Assembly: GCA_035763085.1 (NCBI GenBank)
Contig: DASUBV010000331.1
Location: forward strand, 1 to 35,074
DNA: 35,074 nucleotides
Direction of reading: 5' to 3'
From: DASUBV01 sp035763085
GTDB lineage: Bacteria; Actinomycetota; Actinomycetes; Streptosporangiales; Streptosporangiaceae
Part shown: positions 7,064 to 14,759 of the stretch, in pieces
Numbering within the stretch: the stretch's first letter is position 1
Layout: each line of letters begins with the position of its first letter
Notes under the pieces: generated by a model
Database searches by the model: none
What the model saw: the letters and a program-made list of their open reading frames with translations, nothing else
What the model was told of the DNA's origin: nothing
Translations under genes and position numbers: made by a program

Positions 7064-8773
7064 ATGGCGGGGCTGGCGCTGTTCGTGCCGCGGCGGGGGG
7101 TGGCGTGGCCGGGCCTGCCAGACGGGGTGCGGGGGCTGCCGCGGGTGCACGTGCCCCGGCCGCGCGTCCGGGTGCCGCGGCCCGGGCTGCCGCTGCCCCG
7201 GCTGCGGCGGCCGCGGCCGCGGGGGGTGCGGCCCGCCAGCCTGGCCGCGGGGGTGGCGTGGCTGGTGGTGGCGGCGGCGCTGTTCACGGTGTACCTGGCG
7301 GCGTCGCGGACGGCGCCGGTGAACTCCGACGGGGCGTCGAACGCGCTGCAGGCGTGGGCAATGCTGCACGGGAACCCGCTGCTGCGCGGCTGGCAGCTGT
7401 CGGACGTGTCGTTCTACACCACCGAGCTGCCGCAGTACGCGCTGGTGGAGCTGGTGCGCGGGCTCGGGCCGGACGTGGTGCATGTCGCCGGGGCGATGAC
7501 CTACACGGTGGTCGTGGTGCTCGCGGGGCTGCTGGCCAGGGGCCGCGCGACGGGGCGGGCCGGGGTGCTGCGGGCCGGGCTGGCCATGGGCATCATGGCG
7601 GCGCCGCAGCAGGCCGGCGGGGTGTACGTGCTGATGCTGTCGCCCGACCATTTCGGCAGCGCGGTGCCGGTGCTGGCCACCTGGATCCTGCTGGACCGCG
7701 CGCCCCGGCGGTGGTGGGTGCCGCCGGCCGCCGCGGTGCTGCTGGCCTGGGGGCTGATCGCCGATCCCATCGTGGCGATCAGCGGGGTGGCACCGCTGGC
7801 CGCGATCGGCGCCGCGCGCGGCTACCGGGTCGTGGTGCAGCAGCGGCAGCGGCTGCGGTCGGCCTGGTTCGAGGCGGGCCTGGTGCTCGCCGCCGCCGCG
7901 GCCGCCGAGGGCGCCCGGCTGATCCTGCAGCTGATCAGCGCGTCGGGCGGCTTCCACGTCTGGCCGGCCGGGAACCAGCTGGCCGACTTCGCCCAGCTGG
8001 GCAAGAACCTGGTGCTGACCCTGCAGGGCATCCTGCTGCTGTTCGGGGCCGACTTCTTCGGCCGCAACCTGGGCTACGCTGCCGTGCTGGCGATGCTGCA
8101 CCTGGCCGGCATCGGGCTGGCGGCCTGGGCCGTCGGGGCGGCGCTGCGCCGGCTCGGCCGGGCCGACCTGGCGGTCCAGCTCACGGTCACCGCCCTGCTG
8201 GTCAGCCTGGCCGCCTACCTGCTCGGCCGCAACGCCCTGGACCTGCACAGCACCCGCGAGTTCACCGCCGTGCTGCCGCTGGGCGCCGCGCTGGCCGGGC
8301 GGCTGCTGGCCGGCCGCCTGGCCGCCGCGCGGCTGATCCCGGCGGCCGCGATCGTGCTGACCGCCTACCTGCTCAGCCTGGGTCAGGTGGCCGCCGTCCC
8401 GGCGGCCCCCGCGCAGGCCAGCCAGCTGGCCGCGTGGCTGTCCCGCGAGCACCTGTACTACGGGCTCGGCGGGTACTGGCAGTCCAACGTGGTGACGCTG
8501 GACACCGGCGGAAAGGTCCGGGTCCGGGCCGTGCTGCAGGCCGGGCCGGTGGTGATCCGGGACAACTGGGAGACCCGGCCGGACTGGTACGACCCGGCGC
8601 TGCATCAGGCGAATTTCATCGTGCTGTCGCCGGGCAAGCCGGGCGCGCCGCCGTTCCCGTCGGTCACCAACGTGCAGGCCACATTCGGCCAGCCCGCCCG
8701 GATCTGCACCGTGGGCCCCTACACGGTGCTGATCTACGGCAAGAACCTGCTCGCCGAGCTGCCCGCCACCTGA
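7064..8773 (+). CDS. Polytopic membrane protein, GT-C glycosyltransferase-like
   Basis: About 569 residues from ATG 7064. A cytoplasmic, basic, proline-rich N-terminus has repeated PRV/PRP/PRL units (residues about 20-60). Transmembrane segment 1 (SLAAGVAWLVVAAALFTVYL) is followed by a loop with SDGASNALQAW; Asp89 there is placed like the catalytic Asp of GT-C enzymes that use lipid-phosphate sugars. Roughly eight or more further hydrophobic segments follow, then a soluble C-terminal region with NWETRPDWYDP. Homologous actinobacterial proteins of this kind start shortly before segment 1, which favours 7064 over 6590, but the start is uncertain. It follows the glycan operon in the same direction behind a hairpin. 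It may transfer the sugar made by the upstream genes onto a surface acceptor; this is inference. Confidence 0.8.
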   Translation: MAGLALFVPRRGVAWPGLPDGVRGLPRVHVPRPRVRVPRPGLPLPRLRRPRPRGVRPASLAAGVAWLVVAAALFTVYLAASRTAPVNSDGASNALQAWAMLHGNPLLRGWQLSDVSFYTTELPQYALVELVRGLGPDVVHVAGAMTYTVVVVLAGLLARGRATGRAGVLRAGLAMGIMAAPQQAGGVYVLMLSPDHFGSAVPVLATWILLDRAPRRWWVPPAAAVLLAWGLIADPIVAISGVAPLAAIGAARGYRVVVQQRQRLRSAWFEAGLVLAAAAAAEGARLILQLISASGGFHVWPAGNQLADFAQLGKNLVLTLQGILLLFGADFFGRNLGYAAVLAMLHLAGIGLAAWAVGAALRRLGRADLAVQLTVTALLVSLAAYLLGRNALDLHSTREFTAVLPLGAALAGRLLAGRLAAARLIPAAAIVLTAYLLSLGQVAAVPAAPAQASQLAAWLSREHLYYGLGGYWQSNVVTLDTGGKVRVRAVLQAGPVVIRDNWETRPDWYDPALHQANFIVLSPGKPGAPPFPSVTNVQATFGQPARICTVGPYTVLIYGKNLLAELPAT

Positions 8774-8830
8774 GCGGGCCCAGCATGGCCGGCAGCCGGC
8801 TACTTTCGGGTTACCCGCAGCTTCGGCCGG

Positions 8831-8836
8831 TAGGCT
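8831..8836 (+). promoter_or_regulatory. Candidate -10 element (TAGGCT) of the FKBP gene
   Basis: TAGGCT lies 34 nt upstream of the ATG at 8871, in the 97-nt gap after the membrane-protein gene. No good -35 hexamer is visible at the right spacing. Confidence 0.35.
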
Positions 8837-8870
8837 GGCTGCCTCTTGATCTCGACCCCTGAGGATTCTC

Positions 8871-9842
8871 ATGCGACGCATTTCGGCTGCGCTCCTGGTT
8901 CCAGTGGCAGCGGCCCTGACGATGGCCGGCTGCGGTTCGTCCGGTTCCTCCGGCTCGTCAGCCTCGAACCCGAACTCGGACGTCAAGGTCACCGGTTCCT
9001 TCGGCAAGGCGCCCGAGGTGACGATTCCGGCCGAGAAGGCGGGCTCCAAGCTGGACATCACCACCCCGATCCAGGGCAGCGGCCCGGCCCTCAAGACCGG
9101 TGACGACGTGCTGGCCAACCTGGCGATCTACGTCTGGAGCGGCACGAAGCACAAGCTGCTGGACTCCACCTTCAAGACCATCCCGCAGATCCTGCCCTCC
9201 CAGATCGGCCTGAAGGGGCTGGCCGCGGCGGTCAAGGGCCAGAAGATCGGCTCCCGGGTGGTCGCCGTGGTGCCGCCCGCTGACGGGTACGGCAAGCAGG
9301 GGAACTCCCAGATCGGCGTGTCCGGCACCGACACCACGGTGTGGGTCATCGACCTGATCAGGCCGTTCAGCCCGACGCAGGCGGCGTCCGGCAAGACGGT
9401 GTCCTCGGGCGGCGGCAGCCTGCCGTCGGTGAAGAACTCCGCGGCCGGGCCGGTGGTCACCATCCCCAAGAAGGGCACGCCGCCCGGCAAGCTGGTGTCC
9501 AAGACGCTGATCCAGGGCACCGGGCCCAAGCTGCAGCCCGGCGAGACGGTCGTGGCCCAGTACGTCGCGGTCAACTGGCGGACCAAGCAGGTCTTCAACT
9601 CCACCTGGCCGTCGAGCCAGTCGGCGGGCACGCCGTTCAGCTTCACGCTGGGCAGCGGCGGCGCGATCCCGGGCTTCATCAAGGGCCTGACCGGCGCGAA
9701 CGTCGGCAGCCGCATGATGGTGGTGATCCCGCCCGCCGAGGGCTACGGCAAGAGCGGCCAGCCGCAGGCAGGCATCAAGGGCACCGACACGCTGGTGTTC
9801 GTGGTGGACATCCTGGCGGGCCTGCCGGCCGCCTCGGCGTAG
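8871..9842 (+). CDS. Tandem FKBP-type peptidyl-prolyl isomerase lipoprotein
   Basis: 323 residues. It starts with a lipoprotein signal peptide (MRRISAALLVPVAAALTMAG) with lipid-modified Cys21, then a Gly/Ser linker. Two FKBP-like domains follow, about residues 60-165 and 200-318. Each ends with the FKBP signature: GSRVVAVVPPADGYGKQG in the first and GSRMMVVIPPAEGYGKSG in the second. It should act outside the membrane, isomerising X-Pro bonds and helping exported proteins fold. The first domain is more divergent, with no clear GTGP-to-GWE core, so only the second may be catalytic. GAGGA (8861-8865) gives a good ribosome site. FKBP lipoproteins commonly neighbour pafA-pafBC in actinobacteria, which fits the normal order apart from the inserted glycan cassette. 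Confidence 0.93.
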   Translation: MRRISAALLVPVAAALTMAGCGSSGSSGSSASNPNSDVKVTGSFGKAPEVTIPAEKAGSKLDITTPIQGSGPALKTGDDVLANLAIYVWSGTKHKLLDSTFKTIPQILPSQIGLKGLAAAVKGQKIGSRVVAVVPPADGYGKQGNSQIGVSGTDTTVWVIDLIRPFSPTQAASGKTVSSGGGSLPSVKNSAAGPVVTIPKKGTPPGKLVSKTLIQGTGPKLQPGETVVAQYVAVNWRTKQVFNSTWPSSQSAGTPFSFTLGSGGAIPGFIKGLTGANVGSRMMVVIPPAEGYGKSGQPQAGIKGTDTLVFVVDILAGLPAASA

Positions 9843-9849
9843 CCGCGAC

Positions 9850-9870
9850 CTCGCCGGCCAGGCCGGCGAG
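9850..9870 (+). terminator. Hairpin after the FKBP gene
   Basis: A perfect inverted repeat of 10 bp (9850-9859 with 9861-9870), of which about 8 bp can pair around a 5-nt loop, lies 7 nt after the FKBP stop. Confidence 0.5.
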
Positions 9871-9930
9871 AACAGCAAGGGTGATAACAGCAAGAGGCCG
9901 CAGGCCACCTGAGCGTCCGGCGCGCGGCAC

Positions 9931-9964
9931 GGCGCCGCCGGCCCGTTTACGGGCTGGCGGCGCC
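9931..9964. terminator. Bidirectional terminator whose loop holds the DUF3866 stop codon
   Basis: Nine base pairs (9931-9939 with 9956-9964), a G-T wobble and five more base pairs (9941-9945 with 9950-9954) close on the loop TTTA at 9946-9949. The minus-strand stop TAA of the DUF3866 gene lies in that loop. It sits between convergent genes and could stop transcription from both sides. Confidence 0.6.
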
Positions 9965-11074
9965 GCCGGCGCGGTCCGCCAGGGCGGCGGCATGGCGCCC
10001 GGCCGCGGCGGCGGTCAGGAAGTAGGCCAGGTCCGCATCCAGCCCCCGGCCCATGGTGGACAGCTGCACCGGGCAGTCGCGCAGGATGTCGTAGAGCCCG
10101 TCGGTGCTGACCGTGACCAGGTCGTGGCGGCTGGACAGCGGTGCCGCGGCCGCGGCGACCTCGGCGCCGAAGTCGCCGGGCAGCGCGGGCACGACCACGT
10201 CGGCGCGGGCCAGCGCGACCCGGCCGTAGGCGGTCAGGCTGTGGTGCGACACCCCGCGGTGCCGGGGCCTGGCGTCGGCCTCGCTGACCCGCAGCGAGGC
10301 GACGGGCCGGCCGCGCAGCACGGCGACCGCGTTGACGGCCTCGCCCGAGGACACCCCGGAGAAGCCCCACCGGGTGCCGGTGCCCAGGTTGCCGGGGCCC
10401 TGGGCGACGACGACCATCTCGGCACTCAGCACCTGCCGGGCGGCGAGCAGGCCGGTATGCACGGTGACCGCCTCCAGGTCCCCGCCGAACGCCTGCCCCA
10501 CCGTCACGGTCCCGGCCAGCCAGCCCGCCTCGCGCAGGGCAGCCGCGGTGCGGGAGAACCAGGCCGGCAGCGCGCCGCCGTCCAGCATGACGTAGGCGAC
10601 CGGCGGCAGGCTCCCCGGCTGCGATCCGGATCCGGCACCGCCGGGCCGGCGGGCGGCGTAATAGCCGGCCAGCACCGCCGGCAGCGCGGAATGCAGGTCG
10701 GCCACCACCACCGGGATGCCGCCCAGGTCATCGGCGTCGCGCAGGGCGTCGTGATAAGGCGAGCCCTGCTCGTCGGCGCCGAGCACGGTGGCCTGCAGCG
10801 GGGTGTAGCGGGCCTTGACCAGGTGGCCGGGCCCGCCGGGGTCGGGCGGCAGCCGGTCGGGCACCGCGATGACCAGCGCATATCCGCCCGTACCCAGGCC
10901 CATGTCGAGTGCGCTGGTGTTCAGCAGCACCCGGTCACCGGGCTCGGGAGCGCCGGTCAGCTCGGGGTAGGCCAGGGCCCGGACCGCGGTCCCGGCCACG
11001 TCTACGGTCAGCTCGAGGGCGCCGTTCCACGAACGCCGCCGGGCAGAAACTTCGCCACTGCGCCACCTGATCAC
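9947..11074 (-). CDS. DUF3866 family protein
   Basis: 375 residues matching the actinobacterial DUF3866 family from its first residues (MIRWRSGEV) through NTSALDMGLGTGGYALVI, VVVADLHSALPAVLAGYYAA, VVAQGPGNLGTGTRWGFSG and SVSTDGLYDIL-like C-terminal blocks. The function is unknown. It has no signal peptide or membrane segment, so it is probably cytoplasmic. The conserved N-terminus supports the GTG start at 11074, only 6 nt from a possible -10 (TACCCT on the minus strand), so the message could be leaderless. It is divergent from pafB and convergent with the FKBP gene, a position often seen for this family in pupylation regions. That suggests, but does not show, a link with protein turnover or DNA-damage control. 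Confidence 0.88.
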   Translation of the reverse strand: MIRWRSGEVSARRRSWNGALELTVDVAGTAVRALAYPELTGAPEPGDRVLLNTSALDMGLGTGGYALVIAVPDRLPPDPGGPGHLVKARYTPLQATVLGADEQGSPYHDALRDADDLGGIPVVVADLHSALPAVLAGYYAARRPGGAGSGSQPGSLPPVAYVMLDGGALPAWFSRTAAALREAGWLAGTVTVGQAFGGDLEAVTVHTGLLAARQVLSAEMVVVAQGPGNLGTGTRWGFSGVSSGEAVNAVAVLRGRPVASLRVSEADARPRHRGVSHHSLTAYGRVALARADVVVPALPGDFGAEVAAAAAPLSSRHDLVTVSTDGLYDILRDCPVQLSTMGRGLDADLAYFLTAAAAGRHAAALADRAGGAASP

Positions 11075-11080
11075 TCCGGC

Positions 11081-11090
11081 AGGGTAGCGT
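11081..11090. promoter_or_regulatory. Overlapping divergent -10 elements for DUF3866 and pafB
   Basis: TACCCT on the minus strand (11081-11086) and TAGCGT on the plus strand (11085-11090) share two bases. The first is 6 nt from the DUF3866 GTG; the second is 59 nt from the pafB ATG. Neither has an obvious -35. Confidence 0.35.
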
Positions 11091-11149
11091 CGGTGCCGGG
11101 GAGGGCGGGCCTGAGGGCCGGGGCCGCCTGCGGGGAAAGGTGAGGCACC

Positions 11150-12103
11150 ATGTCGAGGCGGAAGACCGAGCGCCTGCTGAGCCTCGTGGTGTGCCTGCTG
11201 TCAGCCAACCGCTACCTCACCGCGGCGCAGATCCGCGAGGCCGTGCCGGGCTACCCCGACTCGTTCGAGGCGTTCAAGCGGATGTTCGAGCGGGACAAGG
11301 ACGAGCTGCGGGAGCTGGGTATCCCGCTGGAGACCGGCTCCAACTCCGGCGACGGGGACGAGGTGGGCTACCGGATCCCGCGCCAGGCCTACGTGCTGCC
11401 GGAGATCCGGCTGGAGCCGGACGAGGCGGCCGTGCTCGGGCTGGCCGCCCGGGTATGGCGGCGGGCCGAGCTGGCCGGGGCCGCCGAGGGCGCGCTGCTG
11501 AAGCTGCGGGCGGCGGGCATCGAGGCCGAGGACGCCAGCCAGCCGGGCATCGAGCCGCGGCTGTCCACCGGGGAAGCCGCGTTCGGCCCGCTGTGGGAGG
11601 CGGTCCGGGACCGGCGGGCGGTCGCCTTCGGCTACCGCGGTGCCGGGCGCAGCCAGGTCCAGGAGCGGCACCTGGAGCCGTGGGGCGTGGTGAACCGCAA
11701 CGGCCGCTGGTATGTCGTGGGCCAGGACAGCGACCGGGGCGCCGAGCGGGTCTTCCGGCTCAGCCGGATCGAGGGCCCGGTCGCCTTCACCGGCCCGCCC
11801 GGCGCGGTCGTGGTGCCGGACGGGGCCGACGTCCGCGGCGCGGTGCGGAACTGGGACTTCGACCCGACCGAGAACCGGACCGGGGTGCTGCGGGTGCGCA
11901 GCGGCCGCGGGCACGGGCTGCGCCGGCACGCGCTCAGCGCCGAGCCGGCCGGCCAGCCGGGCTGGGACACCATCACCGTGCCGTTCACCGACACCGGCTG
12001 GCAGGCCGAGCAGCTGGCCTCCCTAGGGGCCGACGTCGTGGTCCTGGACCCGCCCGACCTGCGCGAGGCCGTGATCACGCGGCTGAAGGGGGTGCTGGCG
12101 TGA
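11150..12103 (+). CDS. pafB: WYL-domain transcriptional regulator PafB
   Basis: 317 residues: an N-terminal winged helix-turn-helix (about 1-65, with RKTERLLSLVVCLLSANRYL), then a WYL domain whose core reads HLEPWGVVNRNGRWYVVGQD, and a C-terminal WCX-like region. In mycobacteria PafB and PafC act as a heterodimeric activator of the LexA-independent DNA-damage response; despite the name they are not needed for pupylation. The ribosome site GGTGAGG (11138-11144) is well placed before ATG 11150. The pafC gene follows after 58 nt in the same direction, so the two are probably co-transcribed. WYL regulators are numerous, but the pair in this neighbourhood makes the assignment firm. Confidence 0.93.
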   Translation: MSRRKTERLLSLVVCLLSANRYLTAAQIREAVPGYPDSFEAFKRMFERDKDELRELGIPLETGSNSGDGDEVGYRIPRQAYVLPEIRLEPDEAAVLGLAARVWRRAELAGAAEGALLKLRAAGIEAEDASQPGIEPRLSTGEAAFGPLWEAVRDRRAVAFGYRGAGRSQVQERHLEPWGVVNRNGRWYVVGQDSDRGAERVFRLSRIEGPVAFTGPPGAVVVPDGADVRGAVRNWDFDPTENRTGVLRVRSGRGHGLRRHALSAEPAGQPGWDTITVPFTDTGWQAEQLASLGADVVVLDPPDLREAVITRLKGVLA

Positions 12104-12161
12104 GCGCGCCGGAGGGGCGCGGCGCCGCCTGGACCCGGGAGCGCGGCGACGAGGGACGGCG

Positions 12162-13199
12162 GTGCCACCGGGCGCCCCGGAGGCGAGCGAGGATGACAAC
12201 GTGACCGACATAGCGGGGCGCGGCGGCGCCGGCGTCCCGGCCCGGCCGCCGACGGCCACCGACCGGCTGCAGCGGCTGCTGGCCCTGGTGCCGTACGTGG
12301 TGAGCCGCAAGGTGGTCGGCATGGCCGAGACGGCCGCGGCGTTCGGGGTGACCGAGCGGCAGCTCATGGATGACCTCAACATGCTGTGGTGCGTGGAGCT
12401 TCGCTCGCCCGACCCGTACTGCCCGATCGACTTGTCCTATGAGGGCGGCGAGATCGTGGTCAGCGAGGCCGAGTCCATCGACCGGCCGCTGCGGCTGGGC
12501 GTCGATGAGGCCAGCGCGCTGCTGGTCGGGCTGCGGATGCTGGCCGAGCTGCCGGGCATGGGCGACCGGTCGGCGCTGGGCCGGACGATCGCCAAGCTGG
12601 AGGCCGCGGCCGGGGCGGCGGCCGGGCCCAGCTCCCAGGTCGCGGTGCAGCTGGACCAGCAGCCCGGCCAGGCCGTGCTGGCCGAGGTGACCGAGGCGCT
12701 GGCCCAGGCTCGGCGGGTGCACCTGTCGTACTACGTGCCGGGCCGGGACGAGGCCACCGAGCGGGACGTGGACCCGATGCGGCTGGTCCTGGTCGAGGGC
12801 CGCAATTACCTGGAGGGCTGGTGCCGCCGGGCGGGCGCGGTCCGGCTGTTCCGGCTGGACCGGATCCTGTCGATCAAGCTCCTGGAGGTGCCCGCGGAGG
12901 TCCCGCCCGAGGCCGTGCCGCGGGACGTGGACCAGGGCCTGTTCCGGCCCTCGGCGGCCGACACCCGGGTGGTGCTGGAGCTGGCCGGGCCGGGCCGCTG
13001 GGTGGCCGAGTACTACCCCTGCGAGGAGGTCCGGGAGCTGGGCGACGGGCGGCTGCGGGTGAGCCTGCGCACCCCCGACACCCAGTGGGTGCGCCGCCTG
13101 GCGCTGCGGCTGGGTCCCGACGGCCGGGTCACCGAGCCGCCGGAGGTGGTGGCGATGATCGCCGCGGACGCCGCGGCGGCTTTGCGGCAGTACGGGTGA
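12162..13199 (+). CDS. pafC: WYL-domain transcriptional regulator PafC
   Basis: 345 residues from GTG 12162, which has GAGGGA at 12151-12156, 5 nt upstream. An alternative GTG at 12201 would remove 13 low-complexity residues. The fold repeats that of PafB: an N-terminal helical DNA-binding-like region (VVGMAETAAAFGVTERQLMD), a WYL-type core (VDPMRLVLVEGRNYLEGWC, with FRLDRI after it) and a C-terminal WCX region. It partners PafB in the DNA-damage activator known from mycobacteria. The 186-nt gap to tatA holds a possible tatA promoter. Confidence 0.93.
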   Translation: MPPGAPEASEDDNVTDIAGRGGAGVPARPPTATDRLQRLLALVPYVVSRKVVGMAETAAAFGVTERQLMDDLNMLWCVELRSPDPYCPIDLSYEGGEIVVSEAESIDRPLRLGVDEASALLVGLRMLAELPGMGDRSALGRTIAKLEAAAGAAAGPSSQVAVQLDQQPGQAVLAEVTEALAQARRVHLSYYVPGRDEATERDVDPMRLVLVEGRNYLEGWCRRAGAVRLFRLDRILSIKLLEVPAEVPPEAVPRDVDQGLFRPSAADTRVVLELAGPGRWVAEYYPCEEVRELGDGRLRVSLRTPDTQWVRRLALRLGPDGRVTEPPEVVAMIAADAAAALRQYG

Positions 13200-13328
13200 T
13201 GTGCGTCACGTCACCGTCCTGACCTGCACGGCCGTCATCCGGGCCCGGTACGCTACGTCCTGTTCATCCCGTTGTTACCGTCGGTATTCCCGCGCGCCAG
13301 CTCGGCGGGCCTGCCGAGGTGGCGCGTG

Positions 13329-13334
13329 TAGACT
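13329..13334 (+). promoter_or_regulatory. Candidate -10 element (TAGACT) of tatA
   Basis: TAGACT lies 51 nt before the tatA ATG in the pafC-tatA gap and matches the actinobacterial TANNNT pattern. No clear -35 is seen at 16-19 bp. Nothing else in 13200-13385 could be recognised. Confidence 0.4.
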
Positions 13335-13385
13335 CAGGCTCGGAAAGATAGGCCTGCGGATTACCTCCCGCTGAATGGGGCTGAC

Positions 13386-13751
13386 ATGTTCGATCCCAGC
13401 GCACCACACATCATCATCCTGCTGATCGTGGTCCTGCTGCTCTTTGGCTCACGGCGGCTGCCGGGAGCGGCTAAGTCCCTCGGCGAGTCGATGCACATCT
13501 TCAAGAAGTCGGTCACCGGCAACAGCACCGACGAGAACGCCAAGGACGGCCAGCAGGCCCCGCAGCAGCAGGTGGTCCAGCAGACCGCCCTGCCGCCCGC
13601 GGCGCCGCAGCCGACCCAGGAGCAGCAGCTCGCCGACCTGCAGCGCCAGGTCGCGGAGATGCAGAAGCAGAACTCCGGCAGCGACGGTGCCGCCCTGAAC
13701 GGCACGGGCGCACCGCTGTCCGAGGCGCAGCGCGGCCAGCAGCCGTTCTAG
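13386..13751 (+). CDS. tatA: Twin-arginine translocase subunit TatA
   Basis: 121 residues with the TatA plan. A short periplasmic N-terminus leads into one membrane helix (HIIILLIVVLLLFGSRRLP), then the FG-x-x-x-LP hinge and an amphipathic helix (GAAKSLGESMHIFKKSVTG). A long Gln/Pro-rich tail follows, ending in a likely coiled coil (QEQQLADLQRQVAEMQKQ). TatA oligomers form the passage for folded proteins in the Tat pathway. The gene precedes tatC by 15 nt. The tail is longer than in E. coli TatA, as is usual in actinobacteria. TatB, if present, lies elsewhere. Confidence 0.95.
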   Translation: MFDPSAPHIIILLIVVLLLFGSRRLPGAAKSLGESMHIFKKSVTGNSTDENAKDGQQAPQQQVVQQTALPPAAPQPTQEQQLADLQRQVAEMQKQNSGSDGAALNGTGAPLSEAQRGQQPF

Positions 13752-13766
13752 CCCCGGCCTGCTGAT

Positions 13767-14717
13767 ATGGCCATGCAGGAGACCGGGGCCGCGGGCCCGG
13801 CCGGAGACTCCCCGGCGCCGCGGCCCGGCATCCGGCTGCCCGGCAACCGCAGCAACCCGGACGGCAGCATGCCGCTCATGGAGCACATCCGGGAGCTGCG
13901 CAACCGGGTGTTCAAGGCGCTGCTGTTCGCCACCATCGGCGCGATCGCCGGGTGGTACCTGTACCCGCACATCTGGCACTTCATCGAGGCGCCGTACTGC
14001 CGGCTGCACCTGCCGACCGAGGCGGTCCCGGGGCAGGTCAAGCAGGGCGGCTGCCATCTGTATGTCACCGGCGTCTTCGACTCGCTGTTCCTGCGGCTGA
14101 AGGTCGCGATCATCGCCGGGGTCATCATGACCTCGCCGCTGTGGATGTACCAGCTGTGGGCGTTCATCGCGCCCGGCCTGTACCGGCGCGAGCGCCGCTG
14201 GGCCTACTTCTTCGCCGGCTCGGCCATCCCGCTGTTCGTGATCGGCGGCAGCCTGGCCTACTTCGCGATGACCAAGGGCCTGCACTTCCTGCTGGACCTG
14301 GTGCCCAGCAACGTGGTGCCGATCATCACCATCGACACCTACCTGTCCTACGCGCTGGCCATGCTGGCGATCTTCGGGCTGGCCTTCGAGCTGCCGCTGG
14401 TCTTCGTCCTGCTCAACCTGGCCCACGTGCTGACGCACGAGCGGTTCGCCAGGTGGCGGCGGATGATCATCTTCCTGGTGTTCGCGTTCGCCGCCGTGGC
14501 CACGCCCAGCCCGGACCCGATCAGCATGCTGCTGCTGGCCGTCCCGTGCGTGGCGCTGGTGGAGCTCGCTGAGGTGTTCGCCTACTTCAACGACAAGCGC
14601 CGGGCCCGGCTGCTGGCCGCCGACCCCTATCCCGGGCTGACCCCGGAGGAGGCCGCCGCGCTGGAGCAGGATGATGCCGCCGCGGCCGTCGACGCCGGAG
14701 CCACCCAGAAGGACTAG
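13767..14717 (+). CDS. tatC: Twin-arginine translocase subunit TatC
   Basis: 316 residues and six predicted membrane helices. TatC recognises twin-arginine signal peptides and nucleates the translocon. The cytoplasmic N-terminal motif MEHIRELRNRVF is present, as are FGLAFELPLVFVLL with the conserved Glu, and AVATPSPDPISMLLLAVPC near the fifth-sixth helices. A roughly 30-residue Pro/Gly-rich stretch comes first and an acidic Ala-rich tail last. ATG 13767 or the second ATG at 13773 could start the protein; neither has a strong ribosome site, which suggests coupling to tatA. Confidence 0.96.
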   Translation: MAMQETGAAGPAGDSPAPRPGIRLPGNRSNPDGSMPLMEHIRELRNRVFKALLFATIGAIAGWYLYPHIWHFIEAPYCRLHLPTEAVPGQVKQGGCHLYVTGVFDSLFLRLKVAIIAGVIMTSPLWMYQLWAFIAPGLYRRERRWAYFFAGSAIPLFVIGGSLAYFAMTKGLHFLLDLVPSNVVPIITIDTYLSYALAMLAIFGLAFELPLVFVLLNLAHVLTHERFARWRRMIIFLVFAFAAVATPSPDPISMLLLAVPCVALVELAEVFAYFNDKRRARLLAADPYPGLTPEEAAALEQDDAAAAVDAGATQKD

Positions 14718-14746
14718 CGCCGGGCCGCCCGGGGGTGGGCCCCGCT

Positions 14747-14752
14747 TAGGCT
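14747..14752 (+). promoter_or_regulatory. Candidate -10 element (TAGGCT) giving a leaderless helY message
   Basis: TAGGCT ends 7 nt before the helY ATG (14760), so transcription would begin at or next to the start codon. Leaderless messages are common in actinobacteria. No -35 is obvious. Confidence 0.4.
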
Positions 14753-14759
14753 GGGGCAC

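Noticed and set aside
6983..9118. 711-codon minus-strand open frame opposite the GT-C-like and FKBP genes
   Set aside because: Low-complexity antisense shadow without motifs; the plus strand has clear membrane segments and a lipobox.
12100..12201. Small 34-codon frame starting at a GTGA overlap with the pafB stop
   Set aside because: It is out of frame with pafC, is Arg-rich and has no recognisable content; the pafC start at 12162 has its own ribosome site.
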